Origin: Mariannaea sp. PMI_226
Taxonomy: Eukaryota > Ascomycota > Sordariomycetes > Hypocreales > Nectriaceae
Reading direction: 5' to 3'
Length of the DNA: 64,000 nucleotides
Assembly (NCBI GenBank): GCA_024336345.1
Contig: JANFOG010000017.1
Span: 372,001 to 436,000 of the forward strand
Shown piece after piece: positions 44,445 to 56,033 of the stretch (positions are counted from its first letter, which is position 1; every line of letters starts with the position of its first letter). Made by a program: the position numbers and the translations under genes. Under the pieces are notes generated by a model, which saw nothing but the letters and a program-made list of their open reading frames with translations, was not told where the DNA came from and searched no databases.

Positions 44445-45858
44445 CTGAGCTCTGTATAGATCTCAGTTGGGCAGATCGTGTGCAGTTGCAAGGTATACAG
44501 CAGTTTTATTCTTGGAACTGGGTGGAAATGTATATCGGTAAGAAAGGATGTGGCTTTATTTAAGGCGCCCTGGAAACGACGTAGTACGTTCCCTACCGAG
44601 CTTGACAGGGATGCTGAGGGATCGAGATCGTGCGTTACATTCATTCATTGCATGAACCAGGTTACCAATCAGGTTAGCAAGGTTGTCGAGCTCCGGTTCC
44701 CAGAGCCTGACAGAGCTGTGGATCCTGTCAACCTGTCAACTAGTGCCCACTAGCTGGTCAGTGCTAAGTAATACCGTGTCTCCCGTGAGCACAAAGGCTC
44801 TAAGCACATGTGGTTTCTGTCCTAGAAGCTGGGGGTTGAAGCTTTTCGATACCTCGGTTCGAAGCGTGCTTCCTGCATTGATGGAGGAACCCAGAAATTA
44901 TTATTATTTGATCTAAATAAGTTTTATGCGGTATCTATATTTGGTGTGGTCAGATATCCCTGGCCGAACTTATTCACAGACCCAAGTGTACCTGGGACCC
45001 GAAGGATGCACAACATGTTGGCCTCGCCAACTTTCCATCGCACGTTTGTATGGGGTTGGGAAGCCTTTGTGGTTACTCTCTTTACTAATCTGTCGGGCTG
45101 TCTCACCAAATTTCATATCCCATATTCATTTTAAAGTGGCCTAGAAACTACATGCCTATAGCAAAAGTGATAGGAAAGCCAAGTCGAAAAGAGACCCCTA
45201 GCAGAACAAAAATCTGCCATATAAAATTATCGACGTGATATCTTGACAATCGCTCAAGACTCCCGATAATGGGCAGAACGGCCAAGGACCAGGCCCCAGT
45301 GACAGGTTGGAGGTTATTCCCAACAGTAAAGATTCCCAAGGAAGCACGCACCAAGCCCCAATGCCACCATCTTTGTGGTGTAGTTTTGTGGTGTAGCTGC
45401 GGCCTCGGGGAAAGTGAAGTCCGCCCAGACACCACACCGCGCGGATCTTAACCATCGAATGTAGAGAAAAGAGAATGCAACTCAGGTTCGGCGTTACCGA
45501 TCATAACCTCAGCCTCTGAATAAGTTCCTATCCCTATTTTTAAGTAAGACAAGATACGGTAGCTTACAAAGTAATAACGGTCTGACATGTGAAGTCAGGT
45601 AATAGTACTTTAGTATTCGGCGCTTATCTTGCTGTGGAACTTGAGGCTAGTAAATAGTACCTACACTCGTCTGCTGGCCAAAGCAGCCTTATTCGCATTG
45701 CCAGGTCTCCACCTCATGCAGTAGGACCTCGGGCTCAGATGTAATGAGAAGAAATTTTATCAGGACTTCTAAGATTCTTTGCTTCTATCTAAATATCTTG
45801 TTAGAAGATTGCCACAATTGTCGTCAACTACATCCCAGTCGCACTCGTACTCGACGTG
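44445..45858. other. 1.4-kb divergent intergenic region
   Basis: Separates two genes for large secreted proteins transcribed away from each other, so it should contain both promoters. No third gene recognised. Confidence 0.5.
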
Positions 45859-48800
45859 ATGGCATTACTTGGGCAACGCTTGCAACAGACCTTCGGGTTT
45901 CTCTCTATTACCCTCTTCGTCTTCTATCTTCAGTTACCATTCTGCTATGCTCTTCCCAATCCCAGTCTCTCCATCATTCGGCGAAACTTAAGTATACTAT
46001 CAGAGCGAGCAGCTTCAAGAGACCCGTCCTGCCCTGCTGGGTTCCTCTGTGATCAGCAAAATTGCCCTGCTGGCATTGTGTGCCCCCCAGGGCAAAATTG
46101 CTTCAACTTTGAAGGTACAATCGCTTGTGGTAGCCCAGAGCTAAAATGGTGTGCTGTAAACCCTACTTCTTTAGAAGCTGTTGGCTGTGACGGCGGCGTA
46201 TGCTGGTAAGTGATTCCTAAATTTATTCCAGGCTTCCGTAAAACTCTTCTACGTCCCTTCAAATTCGTATCGCTCTATGCTCCTTTCTCTGATCAACTTC
46301 TTTATTTGAGTTCTTGGTTATCGATTCTAACCTGCAAAAAGCCATGGAAACTGCTATAAGCCCGGCACGGTCTGCTGCGATTTCCCTACCATACGATGTG
46401 CCGTGGGTACCCTTTGCAACGCTTGTAGCCCTGGTCAGACATGCAGCAACAATCAATGTGTGGGCAAGGCATCGTCAGTTATCTCCATGACCACGATATC
46501 GTCTGCTATCTCCTCAGGCCCAGCTCCACCAGCTAGCTCCCTGACTACGGCATCGTCCGGTATCTCCTCCGCCACGGTTCCATTGGTTACCTCGTCAGCC
46601 ACAGCGACGTCCGCCATCTCCTCGACGAAGGCTTCATCTACTAACCCCACCGCGACGTCCATGCCAGCATCGATTACAACCAGTAGAGCATCTTCGAGTA
46701 TATCATCTACGTCGATAGCTACATCAACTCCGACAGTGGTTCCATCCGTCGGCCTCTATGTAAATACCGGGTGCTTTACTGATTCCATCTCTGCACGAGT
46801 ATTAGTTGCTGGTAACAAAACCGATCAGAGTGCAACGGGTATGACAGTTGAGAGGTGTGTCGCTTTTGCTGAAGATGGCGGGTGGAGATATGCCGGTGTA
46901 GAGTATGGTGGGTATGTATATCCTCGTTTTCCTACTTCGCCATATTGGCTTTCTCCCAAAGGCTTAGTCCTATTTAATGCTAACATATCAAACCATAGCG
47001 AGTGTTATGTGGGAAACACTCTTCATCATGCCACGAAGGCATTCCCAGGGGATTGCAATCAGAAATGCGCAGGTAACCAGGCAGAGTACTGTGGAGCAGG
47101 CAACCGCATTCAGATATATGCCGACTCTTCTTGGTCCTTTCCAAATCAAAAAGAGATACGCGACGCCCTCCTCACATTCAACTCTACGTTATACGATATT
47201 GTCAAGGCCACAAATTTCTATCGGAGTGACCTCCAACAACTACAGACATATCAGTCGCAATCTTCAAAAGCCAAGAGAGACTTGGTGAGCTTACTGGCAC
47301 AGGTGACAGCAGACGGCGTCGCCCTTGTTCGAAGTACCAATACCTTCAGTACGATAGATTCTCCAATTTGGTTCATAATATGGAACAGTACTAACCACAC
47401 AAATTGATAATAGGAGTTGCGGCTGCCGCTGCTCAAAGAATCTTCCGCATTGCCCAGGCAGAAGATCTTGAAGACCAGATACCATTGGTAAGAGAATCCA
47501 TATGATTGAGTGATCACCCTTTATCAATTCCCATGCTAAATGAAGACCAAAGCTTAGAAAGGAGGAGCAAGCCCAAATGAATGACGCCGGTAAGACTTGC
47601 TTTAGTAGCATATTATCATATTATATGAATGATTCTAGCTCTCTGGAAATGCATGCATAGAAGACTGACATTTCGTCTCGCCAAATAGCACAGCAAGCTG
47701 CAGATGTCATGACACAACTGACAGCAGTTGCTGAATCTGTAAGCGATGCTATTACGAGAGATGTCTGGCGCGCGCTCGACTTGGCCAAAAGTTTAGCGAC
47801 TATTGACTCGGTGGTAAGAAAATGAAAAGAATCACCTGGTACGCATTCCAGCTACTGACTCAATCTAATAACTTTAGGCTGTAAAAGTTGGTTTACCTGT
47901 CGCTGTTGGAGGTGTTGGAGTGGCGACTGGCATATGTATGTCCATTTCACTCGCCTCGACTTTCCTCGCCTTCACCCTCTCTCATAACCCCATCCACCTT
48001 TTTTCTTGTCTACCCTTAATGTTCGCCAATGTCGACATAGATACCTCCTAACCTTCTCTGATTCCCAGTTGCCATCATCTACTCCCTTCTCCACATAGGA
48101 AGCGGCGGTCCGGCCCAATCCCAGACAACCTCCGTGACACTCATTCCGACGTCAACAATCGCAACCGTTTCCTCAATCACAAGTTCCTCGGCCACCTCTA
48201 CCGCCACCCTAATCCCGGTGCTCATCATCACCCATCAGAATACGACCAAGGACCAGTTCGATGCCCTAGTCGGGAAGCTGCCCCATGATGAACGCAACTA
48301 CGACATGTCACGACCGGCCGTGAACTTGTTCATGATTGTCGCCTACCTTGATGAAACTACTGCGAGACCCGTGGCATCAAATCCCATTGTCGAATGCATG
48401 GCTGTTGATCGGCCAATGGTTGTGAATGACCTACGTGGTGGTAGCGAGGACTCCGAGGAGAGCGATTTGCGGACCATTCCACCTCCAAGCTTTGCGAACC
48501 TGATGGATAGAACCGATTCAAACCTTGAGAAGAGGCAGGAAGAGGGCCTGCCTATATATCTCGCGACCAGAGCCCCTGTCCACCTGGACTGGCTTGGCAG
48601 GGTGGATAGAAGCACGACTAGTAACTACTATAACTTCCCAGGTAGTTTTCTTTATTCTAAATCGCCGCGCGAACGGGATCTCCTACCTGATGTTTACGTT
48701 GTCGACTCAGGCGTCTTTGCAGGGCATCAGGTCAGTAATAGCCAGACAAAGAGGTTCATGATACTAACAAGGCCGTGCAAATAATAGGAGTTTGCGCCAG

Positions 48801-49902
48801 GTCAAGTTACCTCTTGGGTATCGCCATACCTGGCGAAAAGCGCTCCACAAAATCCCAATGCTGCCGTTCCTGAAGACACTTTTGGCCATGGTACATGCAT
48901 GGCATCTCACATAGGAGGCGCTATATCCGGTGTGATGAAAGGTGCTAATATCATATCGATGAAGTGTATGATTCCCAACGAAGGCAACCTTTTCGCCTGT
49001 TTAGATGCGATGGCAGAGATCCTAGATCGAGTCGTGAAGGCTAAGAAAGAGGGTAACTCGGTAGTCTCCATGTCACTTGGTATAACTCCCCTGCTTTTAC
49101 CTTCGCCTATCAATCAACAGAACTGACCACTCATCTTATTCTCACAGCGGCTCCAATGGATGCAGAAGGAGTAGTCGAGTGGCTCAAACAACCGTGGTTC
49201 GAGGATGTGCGCAGGGAGCCGTTTGGCTCCATCCTACCACGCCTCTATAACGCTGGTGTTACGGTGGCAGTCACTGCTGGTAATATCCCACCCAGTCAAC
49301 AGCCTGCAACCACAAGCAAGAGGGCTCCAGCGTATCTAGGTGACCATTCCTCGCCACTTATCGTGGTTGGAGCAGTGGGCCGAGACAACAAAAGAATGGA
49401 GTTTTCAGAGACCGCGGAACGCCCTGGAAAGATTAGTGTATACGCCTATGGGGACTATTCGTGGTGCGCAGCCATCTCTGGTGAGAACCAGTATCAAACG
49501 GGTGGCGGGACTTCAGCAGCTACCGCACAAGTAGCAGGGTTGGTGGCTTCTTATCTAGATGCCAGACAGAACTTGCCCGCAAATGTCGAGGAGGTGCCAT
49601 TATTTATCAAGCAAAATTTACTGCAAAGCGAAGGGACTGAATGGAAAGCAGCAGGTCCAGCCGATCTGGATGCGAGTGACAGCAGCGTGGCGCCACTTGT
49701 CGTCTCGCATCTTCTGATTAAATGCTATGACGCAACTCAAGATACGACAGGGCGCCAGCCTATGATCCCACCTAATCCAACTGCTACTGGGGTCGTAGCT
49801 CTAAGTCCAGACAAACCGGCTGGCACTTACCAGGGACCGGCGGAATCATTTCTTCGCCCATATGTAGGTGCGCCGTTTCTAAAGCTCTGGCTGGGTTGCT
49901 AA
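45859..49902 (+). CDS. WSC-domain/subtilisin (S8) fusion protein, extracellular (1110 aa)
   Basis: Nine exons: 45859-46205, 46342-47333, 47414-47487, 47562-47589, 47689-47813, 47878-47935, 48069-48730, 48788-49079 and 49148-49902. All introns are GT-AG and the total is exactly 1110 codons. Order: hydrophobic N-terminal signal; two Cys-rich segments (CPAGFLCDQQNCPAGIVC, CHGNCYKPGTVCC); Ser/Thr-rich linker; WSC domain at about 249-350 (TGCFTDSISARVLVAGNK, ECYVGN, CNQKCAGNQAEYCGAG); helical region; hydrophobic segment 523-552 (VGLPVAVGGVGVATG, FAIIYSLLHIG); second Ser/Thr stretch; propeptide-like part; subtilisin domain with Asp754 (YVVDSGV), His796 (FGHGTC), Asn905 and Ser982 (GGTSAA). WSC domains bind wall glycans, so the enzyme may be wall-anchored. 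All catalytic residues are present. The smallest exon, 28 nt, is the least certain. Confidence 0.8.
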
Positions 49903-50599
49903 CTACTTCTCTAGGGATACTGTCGAGATCTCTCCACGCCTTCTTCTAGCAGTGCTAGTAGGGGCTAGCAGTGCTCCGTCCGAAACTGCCGTACTATGAT
50001 GGATTGGGTATATCTCTGGTAGTGCGACATTTTAGAATAATATATTCCCCAGTAGGCAACTAATATATACATGCCCCAGCTGCGTGGTCGCATTGCATTT
50101 TTGATCTTGATGGAGGTTGCCGGAAGTACCGACGCCCAACTCCTGCTGTGATGCGTGCCAGAGGCATGTTTGACGAGTCAACAAGTCAAACAGCAACACA
50201 CATGGCGGTGGCATCGCCAGCCGCAGGTGTGAGCAACAGGCCAAGGCAGCTACGGACAGTTTCCTTACTCTCGTCATGTGTACCTTATATACCTTGTTCT
50301 AAAGTTACTTACCTAGTATTATATGTAACGGTTAGCGTGATGTCACTCTCCTTGCAATCGACCTACATGCTAGAATTGCACTACACATCATTATACAAAT
50401 CATTCACTTACAGATTAATTTACGTCTTTCTAGATTGAATACCGCCAGTCATTAGACAATACAGGGTATAAACAACTAACGTACATAATATGTCACGGCT
50501 TGGTTCACCGTGGGCTTATAATAGTAGTTGTGTGCTTGTATAATTGCTCACATAGCGATTATTAACCAATCTTTTGCCCTTTGGTGCAACGGTCTAGCA
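49903..50599. other. Spacer between the protease gene and the miniature LTR element
   Basis: No gene recognised. The sequence becomes AT-rich from 50280. Confidence 0.4.
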
Positions 50600-51128
50600 C
50601 AACCGTGACACTAATGTCATGACACAAACTCTAAGGAAGCCCTAGACGGTGGCGACCTTGTAGGACTCAGGCTGATATTAAAATATAAAGTAGGGCCTTC
50701 ACGTTCATTAAAATCAAAAAACTACAATAAATACAATAAGAATTACTTTTCAACTGCACCCAGCACCTCCCTGCGCAATCTTCCAGTTACATCGTAGAGG
50801 AGATTCAAGACCACTGCTGTGTTGTGCTCAGAAGCGATTAGGTGTCTTATTTTCACCCATATTCGCAATGCTACATCCCTACGGGCTCGCCCTCTTTCAC
50901 TGAAAGTACAGTTACCACCCCCATTGGTGTTGGAAGAATTAAGGTTTCCCCTCGACTTCATGACATAAAACTCTAAAGAAGTCCTAGACGGTGGCGACCT
51001 CGTAGGACTCAGGCTCATATTGAATATAAAATGGAGCCTTCACGTTCATTAAAACAATCAATTACAATCAATACAATAATGACTTTCTCATAAAATGCAC
51101 TCAGCATCCCCTGCGCAATCCAATAACA
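50600..51128 (-). mobile_element. Miniature LTR pair (TRIM-like retroelement)
   Basis: Two related copies in the same orientation, about 50615-50791 and 50928-51128, share blocks such as CTAGACGGTGGCGACCT, GTAGGACTCAGGCT and CCTTCACGTTCATTAAAA. On the minus strand the right copy runs from TGTTATTGGATTGCGCAGG to CTTCCAACA, giving LTR-like TG...CA ends. Only about 136 bp separate the copies, far too little for gag-pol; the left copy lacks its last 30 or so bases. A third copy lies at 62818-63044. The internal piece encodes the RGRARRDVA stretch also seen near 28.3 kb. Confidence 0.65.
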
Positions 51129-51139
51129 TCGGTTCCTCC

Positions 51140-52044
51140 AATGTGTGTAAATCTGACAGAGCTGTGTTAGTGAGGCTATAATTATGCATAAGGTCGATGA
51201 TCTAATCTGCTTCCCTTCGTCTCGCTATGGAGATGTTGTCTCCACCTTATAGCTGGTCGTGCTGGATGCATTACCACCATAATTGACCTAGCTCCAGCTC
51301 GGCCCAGTACACTCATTGGTTGGGGCAACTACCCTATTTCCGTAATACCGCCATGTCAATCCCTCAATAAGGTCGTTGCTCCATAGTCCTGCTATATGTT
51401 AAGCTGTAAAGTTTGTCCCAAAGAACCAGGCTAGCCCGCTCATGTCTGGAACCTTGTCCGGAGCCTTTGTCAACTTTCGCTCGACATAATCCATAACTAG
51501 TTGTGTCGATAGAACTCTTAGCAGCACGAGATCAATTGTTTCTTTAATTTGGTCTAAGCCATACCACCGAGTCTCAAAGCTGCAATATCCACCTATAGGT
51601 AACGGACGCTAAGATATCGGGTGATAATTATAGCATAAAGTTGACCCCGATGAGCAAGGTAACTTCTATGGGATATGATGTAGCCTGAACTAAAACAATA
51701 AATCCATCCGCTCCGTTAAATCACTTTCTTAACCATAGCTTCGAATTTCGAAGGATCTCTTCTATCCATTCCTCAGTTTTCAAAAAGGTTCTCTTTGATT
51801 CTTCGAAGTGGTCTATCCAAATCTGGGCGCCAGCCTGCACCCTATTATAGAGTGGACAACCCGATTTGGCGGATTGTGTCAATGCGCTTAGGTTCTCGTG
51901 CTATGGAAAGCCAAGATCTTCGGGCTTATTGTCGTCCAACACAATCAATTCATCGCGGTCGGCTATTCGGCGCATAAAGGGAGGTTCCCGAGGGGTAGGG
52001 AGAGAGTTAAAGGGGATGCTATAGCAGAGCTTACAGAGGGCCAT
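51140..52044 (-). pseudogene. HET-domain (heterokaryon incompatibility) gene relic
   Basis: Start ATG at 52044 (MALCKLCYSIPFNSLP) gives the usual N-terminus of fungal HET proteins. Downstream minus-strand segments around 51840-51880 and 51400-51440 carry further family words (ALTQSAKSGCPL, DKVPDMSGLAWFFG, IAGLWSNDLIEGL). Stops interrupt it at 51901-51903 and 51721-51723 (same frame), and in another frame at 51399-51401 and 51288-51290, so at least one frameshift is also present. HET proteins trigger cell death after fusion of unlike strains. The miniature LTR element abuts the 3' end of the relic. The gene is clearly inactive. Confidence 0.7.
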
Positions 52045-52302
52045 GTTTGGGCGAGAATAAGATATGAGGGCAGACAGGGGCATTTGAGATTGCGGTGTAG
52101 AGCTGAGAGGAGAGTTTATATACCATAGCTTCAATTCGCACGATAGATCTTGAGCAAAATTCCGTGAGGTGAATCCATTGTCTTCATTCTCCCTCCGCTC
52201 CACTAGTTGGCTAGTTCCTGAGGCATTTGTGACCCTGCGTGTAAGAAAAGAAACTTTGTATCCGCCTCTTTGAAGATAATCTATAAGTATCTCGGAGTCC
52301 AT

Positions 52303-54547
52303 TTCTGACTGAAGCCTACATTGACTTAATAATAATACACACCCCTCCGTTACGCACCATCGAACTGACTAGGCAAAACATCACAAAGGAGCGTGGCTAA
52401 GATCTGCGACACGATTGTAGATAGAGGCAATCCTATTATATAGTGGGGTGCAGTTCAGCTCCGGCTATTTGTTATTATCCTCTTTCTTTCTGAAGACAGG
52501 CCACTATATAAGCGCGATAGCTCCTATTTTACGAATGAATATATGAGGTGAAATTAATATCTACCATAGATGGAACAAATCCCACATACGGTAATACGTA
52601 TATCGACTCTCGAGCTTAAAGCACCGTCTAAAGCTAATAAGCCATGCGTAGAAGCCCAATGTATTGATAAATGCCACTAGATGTCTGTTACGGGCTGGAG
52701 CCTGACCAAGAAACCTGGCTGTGCCAGGTGTCACAACCTATATTACGACTGTCAGATCAGGAAATCAAAATCAAAGAACGTGGCATTGACTCAACTGAAA
52801 ACTTTTGAAAGCTACCACCATAGTAAGCACTAAAATCATGCGCAACCCCATTTTTTCCATGTCCGCTCGGACCCCGCACCTCTAAGAGTGATCCGCGCAA
52901 TACCCCCCCGCGCGGTCAAGGACTTGGGCGGAAAAGCTTATCGTCTGAAGTGTTGTTCATTCTAACTTCCAAATGACAGGTCGCTATCTAAATTGACTAT
53001 CCTTACATAATAATACTTAGGGCGCAATGCACAATTTGCGATTATTGTGAATATGCCGCTGGCGTTCCAACAATGACAGCAAATAAGTGCCGTGGGATTC
53101 AGGCATTAACGAGCTGGGCTCCACCTGACAACATCCATAATCGCGATACCCAACTGAACTCCCTTCTCAGAGTAAAAGTCAACACTCACTTCGGTATAGA
53201 CGTGCTTGCGGTCCAGGCATGCATCCCTTGCAATATCATACGCATATTGAATGCTCTTCTGCAACTGGATGTAGACTGTCTTTTGTATCACCCTCATCTG
53301 TAAGACCAATACAAACATAGAAATCGGGATGCAACAGTTTCTCGATGCAGAAAGTTCTTTTTTTTCCGTGGGAACACGCCGGTGGTCCTTCAAGTCCACA
53401 GACATAAATCCTGGCAAGTTGTAGAATCCATGGCAAGTTGGAATTCGGGGAAGCCGTGGGAATGAGGTGCATGTTTAGTAATCATCAACGGATCCCAGGG
53501 GCCTTGCAAAGACGTCACCCATGCTCCTGTCCTTCTTCAGTCCATGACTAGTTCATCTTGGTGGAGCTCTGGTCAACGGCACCAAGCAAGCTACCTCTAT
53601 ATATGTTTGCATTCATTCATGATGAGCACATTAACGCTTGTTGGTATAAGATAATGAGATACTTCAGAATATTTAGATATGCTTAGATTTGTGTTGGATA
53701 TTTATCCAAACTAAAAAGTTCAAGTATCGTGCTATTTCTATAAGACAGGGTTCGTTGGAGGCATATTTAGATATACGGAGACTATGGAAATTGCTCAGCG
53801 AGCCGGAAGGTTTATGGATACGACAACCATGGCGTTGTGGAAGTTAAGTATCTTAGTTTAAAGGTTCCTCCTCAATTATCATTTCCGTTTCCGTCACTTG
53901 CCCCTCGGACACTATTATTGAGTATGAACCATCTATTCGAATTATTATGCTCCGAGCAATAAATTACCTTTCGATTTTTTTTGGCCCTTTTTCTATTCAC
54001 GATTTATGATGCTACTTCAGCCGTAACTGCTCGGCTTATTGACCATGAATTCATACATCGCTGAACTGACATGTCCTGTACCACGTACACCATTTCAAAT
54101 GAATCTAAGCCAATTGAAGCCTTGAAAGTTAGCTGCTCTAGATTCCCAGTCTTTCTTATGTCTTCCGTTAAAGCGGAGTTTCATAAAGTAGCTGGTTGCA
54201 CGGGCGAGCCATTTGCTATTCTAAACTCCGCTCGAAGGCCAATTACTACCCTTGGCTTGCGGGTCTCCTTTCTAAAGTACAAGATCTTCGCAGCGTTAGG
54301 TTGCATGTCCTTGCTTTTTCTATGTACTTACACAACAGTTGCTGTTGGGTCTATACCACAATTGTTATAGCTTACCTCTGTCACGGAGAAGACCTCAATA
54401 ACTGCCGGCTCTGCACACCAACTTGCAGCTCCAAATTGATTTTCCAAATCATTAGTGAAGCTTGCGTCTGTAATATTCTTTGAAAATCATTAACTTTGGA
54501 TTATGATAGTATTTTTTGCTATTTAAGTTTAATTTCTTCTATTCATC
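52303..54547. other. 2.2-kb region without a recognised gene
   Basis: AT-rich with scattered short frames. The minus-strand stretch 53106-53417 contains KHVYTEVSVDFYSEKGVQLG, which looks protein-like but belongs to no family I can name; it could be a gene relic. Right end precedes the MYND gene and is T-rich (promoter). Confidence 0.4.
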
Positions 54548-55603
54548 ATGCCATCAACCACACCTCGCCTATCACCACGTGCTTGTGAGGTCTGCAAGCA
54601 GAGGGACGGCCTCATTAGCTGCTCAGGCTGCCATGCAGTCTTCTATTGCGAAACAGATCACCAAGCCTCTCATCAAGCAAATCACAGATCAAAATGTCTA
54701 ATGACGAGGATGGCGCGGTCTCAGCTGGAGCGGGAGGAATATCAGGTCCGCAGGATGCCTGATGGGAGCAGTAACGCCGAGAATCCTTTCGAGACGGGAG
54801 TAGGCCAGTTCTGGGCAATCACGGAGACGCGGCCCTATATGAGGGCGCGCTTCCAGTTCGCTGATGGGCTGCTCCGCGACTTTGCGTTTGTCGGCGGGTG
54901 TGCTGACGTTGTCCAGATGGCTCTGGATCACTTCTTGGACATGGTCCGATTGTGCCGCGATGATAATATGGGCATTCGGCATATGATTCCAGCTTTGTTT
55001 ATCCGGCTTGGCAAGGACCAAGAGGCCTATGACTTCATAAAATGGTATGGGACATCCAGCAAGGAATATGGCGATAATTGGGGTAATTTAAAATGGCCAT
55101 TCTTGGATGTGAGCAATGCCAACATGCTAGAATCACACGATCTAACGTGGTCAGAGGCACCTTTGCCTGCATTGAGTCATGTTGTAACCGTAGCTCTACT
55201 CAAGTTACGAATACTGCTGGACCTCAAGGTCCTCCAGAATGCCACCATATCTCTCCATAATACTCTACCACCGGAACTCATCGATTTGATTCGAGGTCAG
55301 CTTGTGGGCAGCGCCCTCACTTCACACCCTGACATTCTTTGGGGTAGCCCACAGGACACTACTAGTCGTATCAAAGAGATCATGAATCAGATAAAGGACC
55401 TCTATACGTCGATTAAGAATTACAACCCATGCTTTTGGCCTTGTTTGCTCGACAGGCCAGCTGCCTCTATAGCAGTGAGGCCGAGTGTATATTTGCCTCG
55501 ATCGCTGGAAGAGGCATTCTTGGTCCTCAATTATAACTACGCCTCATGGGTCGAGACTCCCGGAGCAATTGAAATGGTCAGGACTCTGAGGAAGTTAGCT
55601 TGA
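54548..55603 (+). CDS. MYND-type zinc-finger protein (351 aa)
   Basis: Intronless and complete. Residues 13-51 are a MYND finger with the pattern C-x2-C...C-x2-C...C-x3...H...C (ACEVCKQRDG, CSGCHAVFYC, HQANHRSKC), a zinc-binding protein-interaction module. The remaining 300 residues are predicted mostly helical (AFVGGCADVVQMALDHFLDM, HVVTVALLKLRILLDLKVL), as in a fungal-only family with an N-terminal MYND finger and a helical body of unknown role. No SET domain is visible, so a methyltransferase role is not supported. No membrane or secretion signal; a cytosolic or nuclear adaptor is likely. Confidence 0.85.
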   Translation: MPSTTPRLSPRACEVCKQRDGLISCSGCHAVFYCETDHQASHQANHRSKCLMTRMARSQLEREEYQVRRMPDGSSNAENPFETGVGQFWAITETRPYMRARFQFADGLLRDFAFVGGCADVVQMALDHFLDMVRLCRDDNMGIRHMIPALFIRLGKDQEAYDFIKWYGTSSKEYGDNWGNLKWPFLDVSNANMLESHDLTWSEAPLPALSHVVTVALLKLRILLDLKVLQNATISLHNTLPPELIDLIRGQLVGSALTSHPDILWGSPQDTTSRIKEIMNQIKDLYTSIKNYNPCFWPCLLDRPAASIAVRPSVYLPRSLEEAFLVLNYNYASWVETPGAIEMVRTLRKLA

Positions 55604-56033
55604 TTCCGACCCACGTACAAGTTTATCTGTCGAGAAAAATTTGATTGCCGGGATCAACGAAATGGTTCATGTTCTTTCGGATCTGCATTTTCCAACATCA
55701 AAAGGGGATATTTTGTAAACGCACTTGGCCGTGTGGGATCGAGAAATGAAGCGTTTTAGCTTAATGGATCAGCTCTGCGCGCTATCTCGGTTCTTCCCTT
55801 CCCTACCAATTGATCACTAGGGGCCTGCATCAGTCTATACTCAACACATAGCCATGGAAAAGTGTAGGCCAAAACCGTCTAGGTCTTCAAGCCAATCACA
55901 GGGTAGCAGAATGTTTCAGAGATGAAAAGATTGATTGAGCAAAGTTTCAAGTGGTCCTTGGACCCTAAAAACAGCTCCCACAGTTCCAAATAAAGAAATA
56001 TACCCTGATTTTACCCTCTTATCATAATCTATT
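55604..56033. other. Convergent 3' flanks
   Basis: Between two converging genes; no further signal seen. Confidence 0.4.

Noticed and set aside
45859..48000. Separate WSC gene independent of the protease
   Set aside because: Exons 3-6 continue the frame through to the protease with proper splice sites and an exact whole-codon sum; no intervening stop or promoter-like region was seen.
54071..54370. 99-codon frame upstream of the MYND gene
   Set aside because: No family likeness, no signal peptide at its start, and a composition like the surrounding AT-rich spacer.
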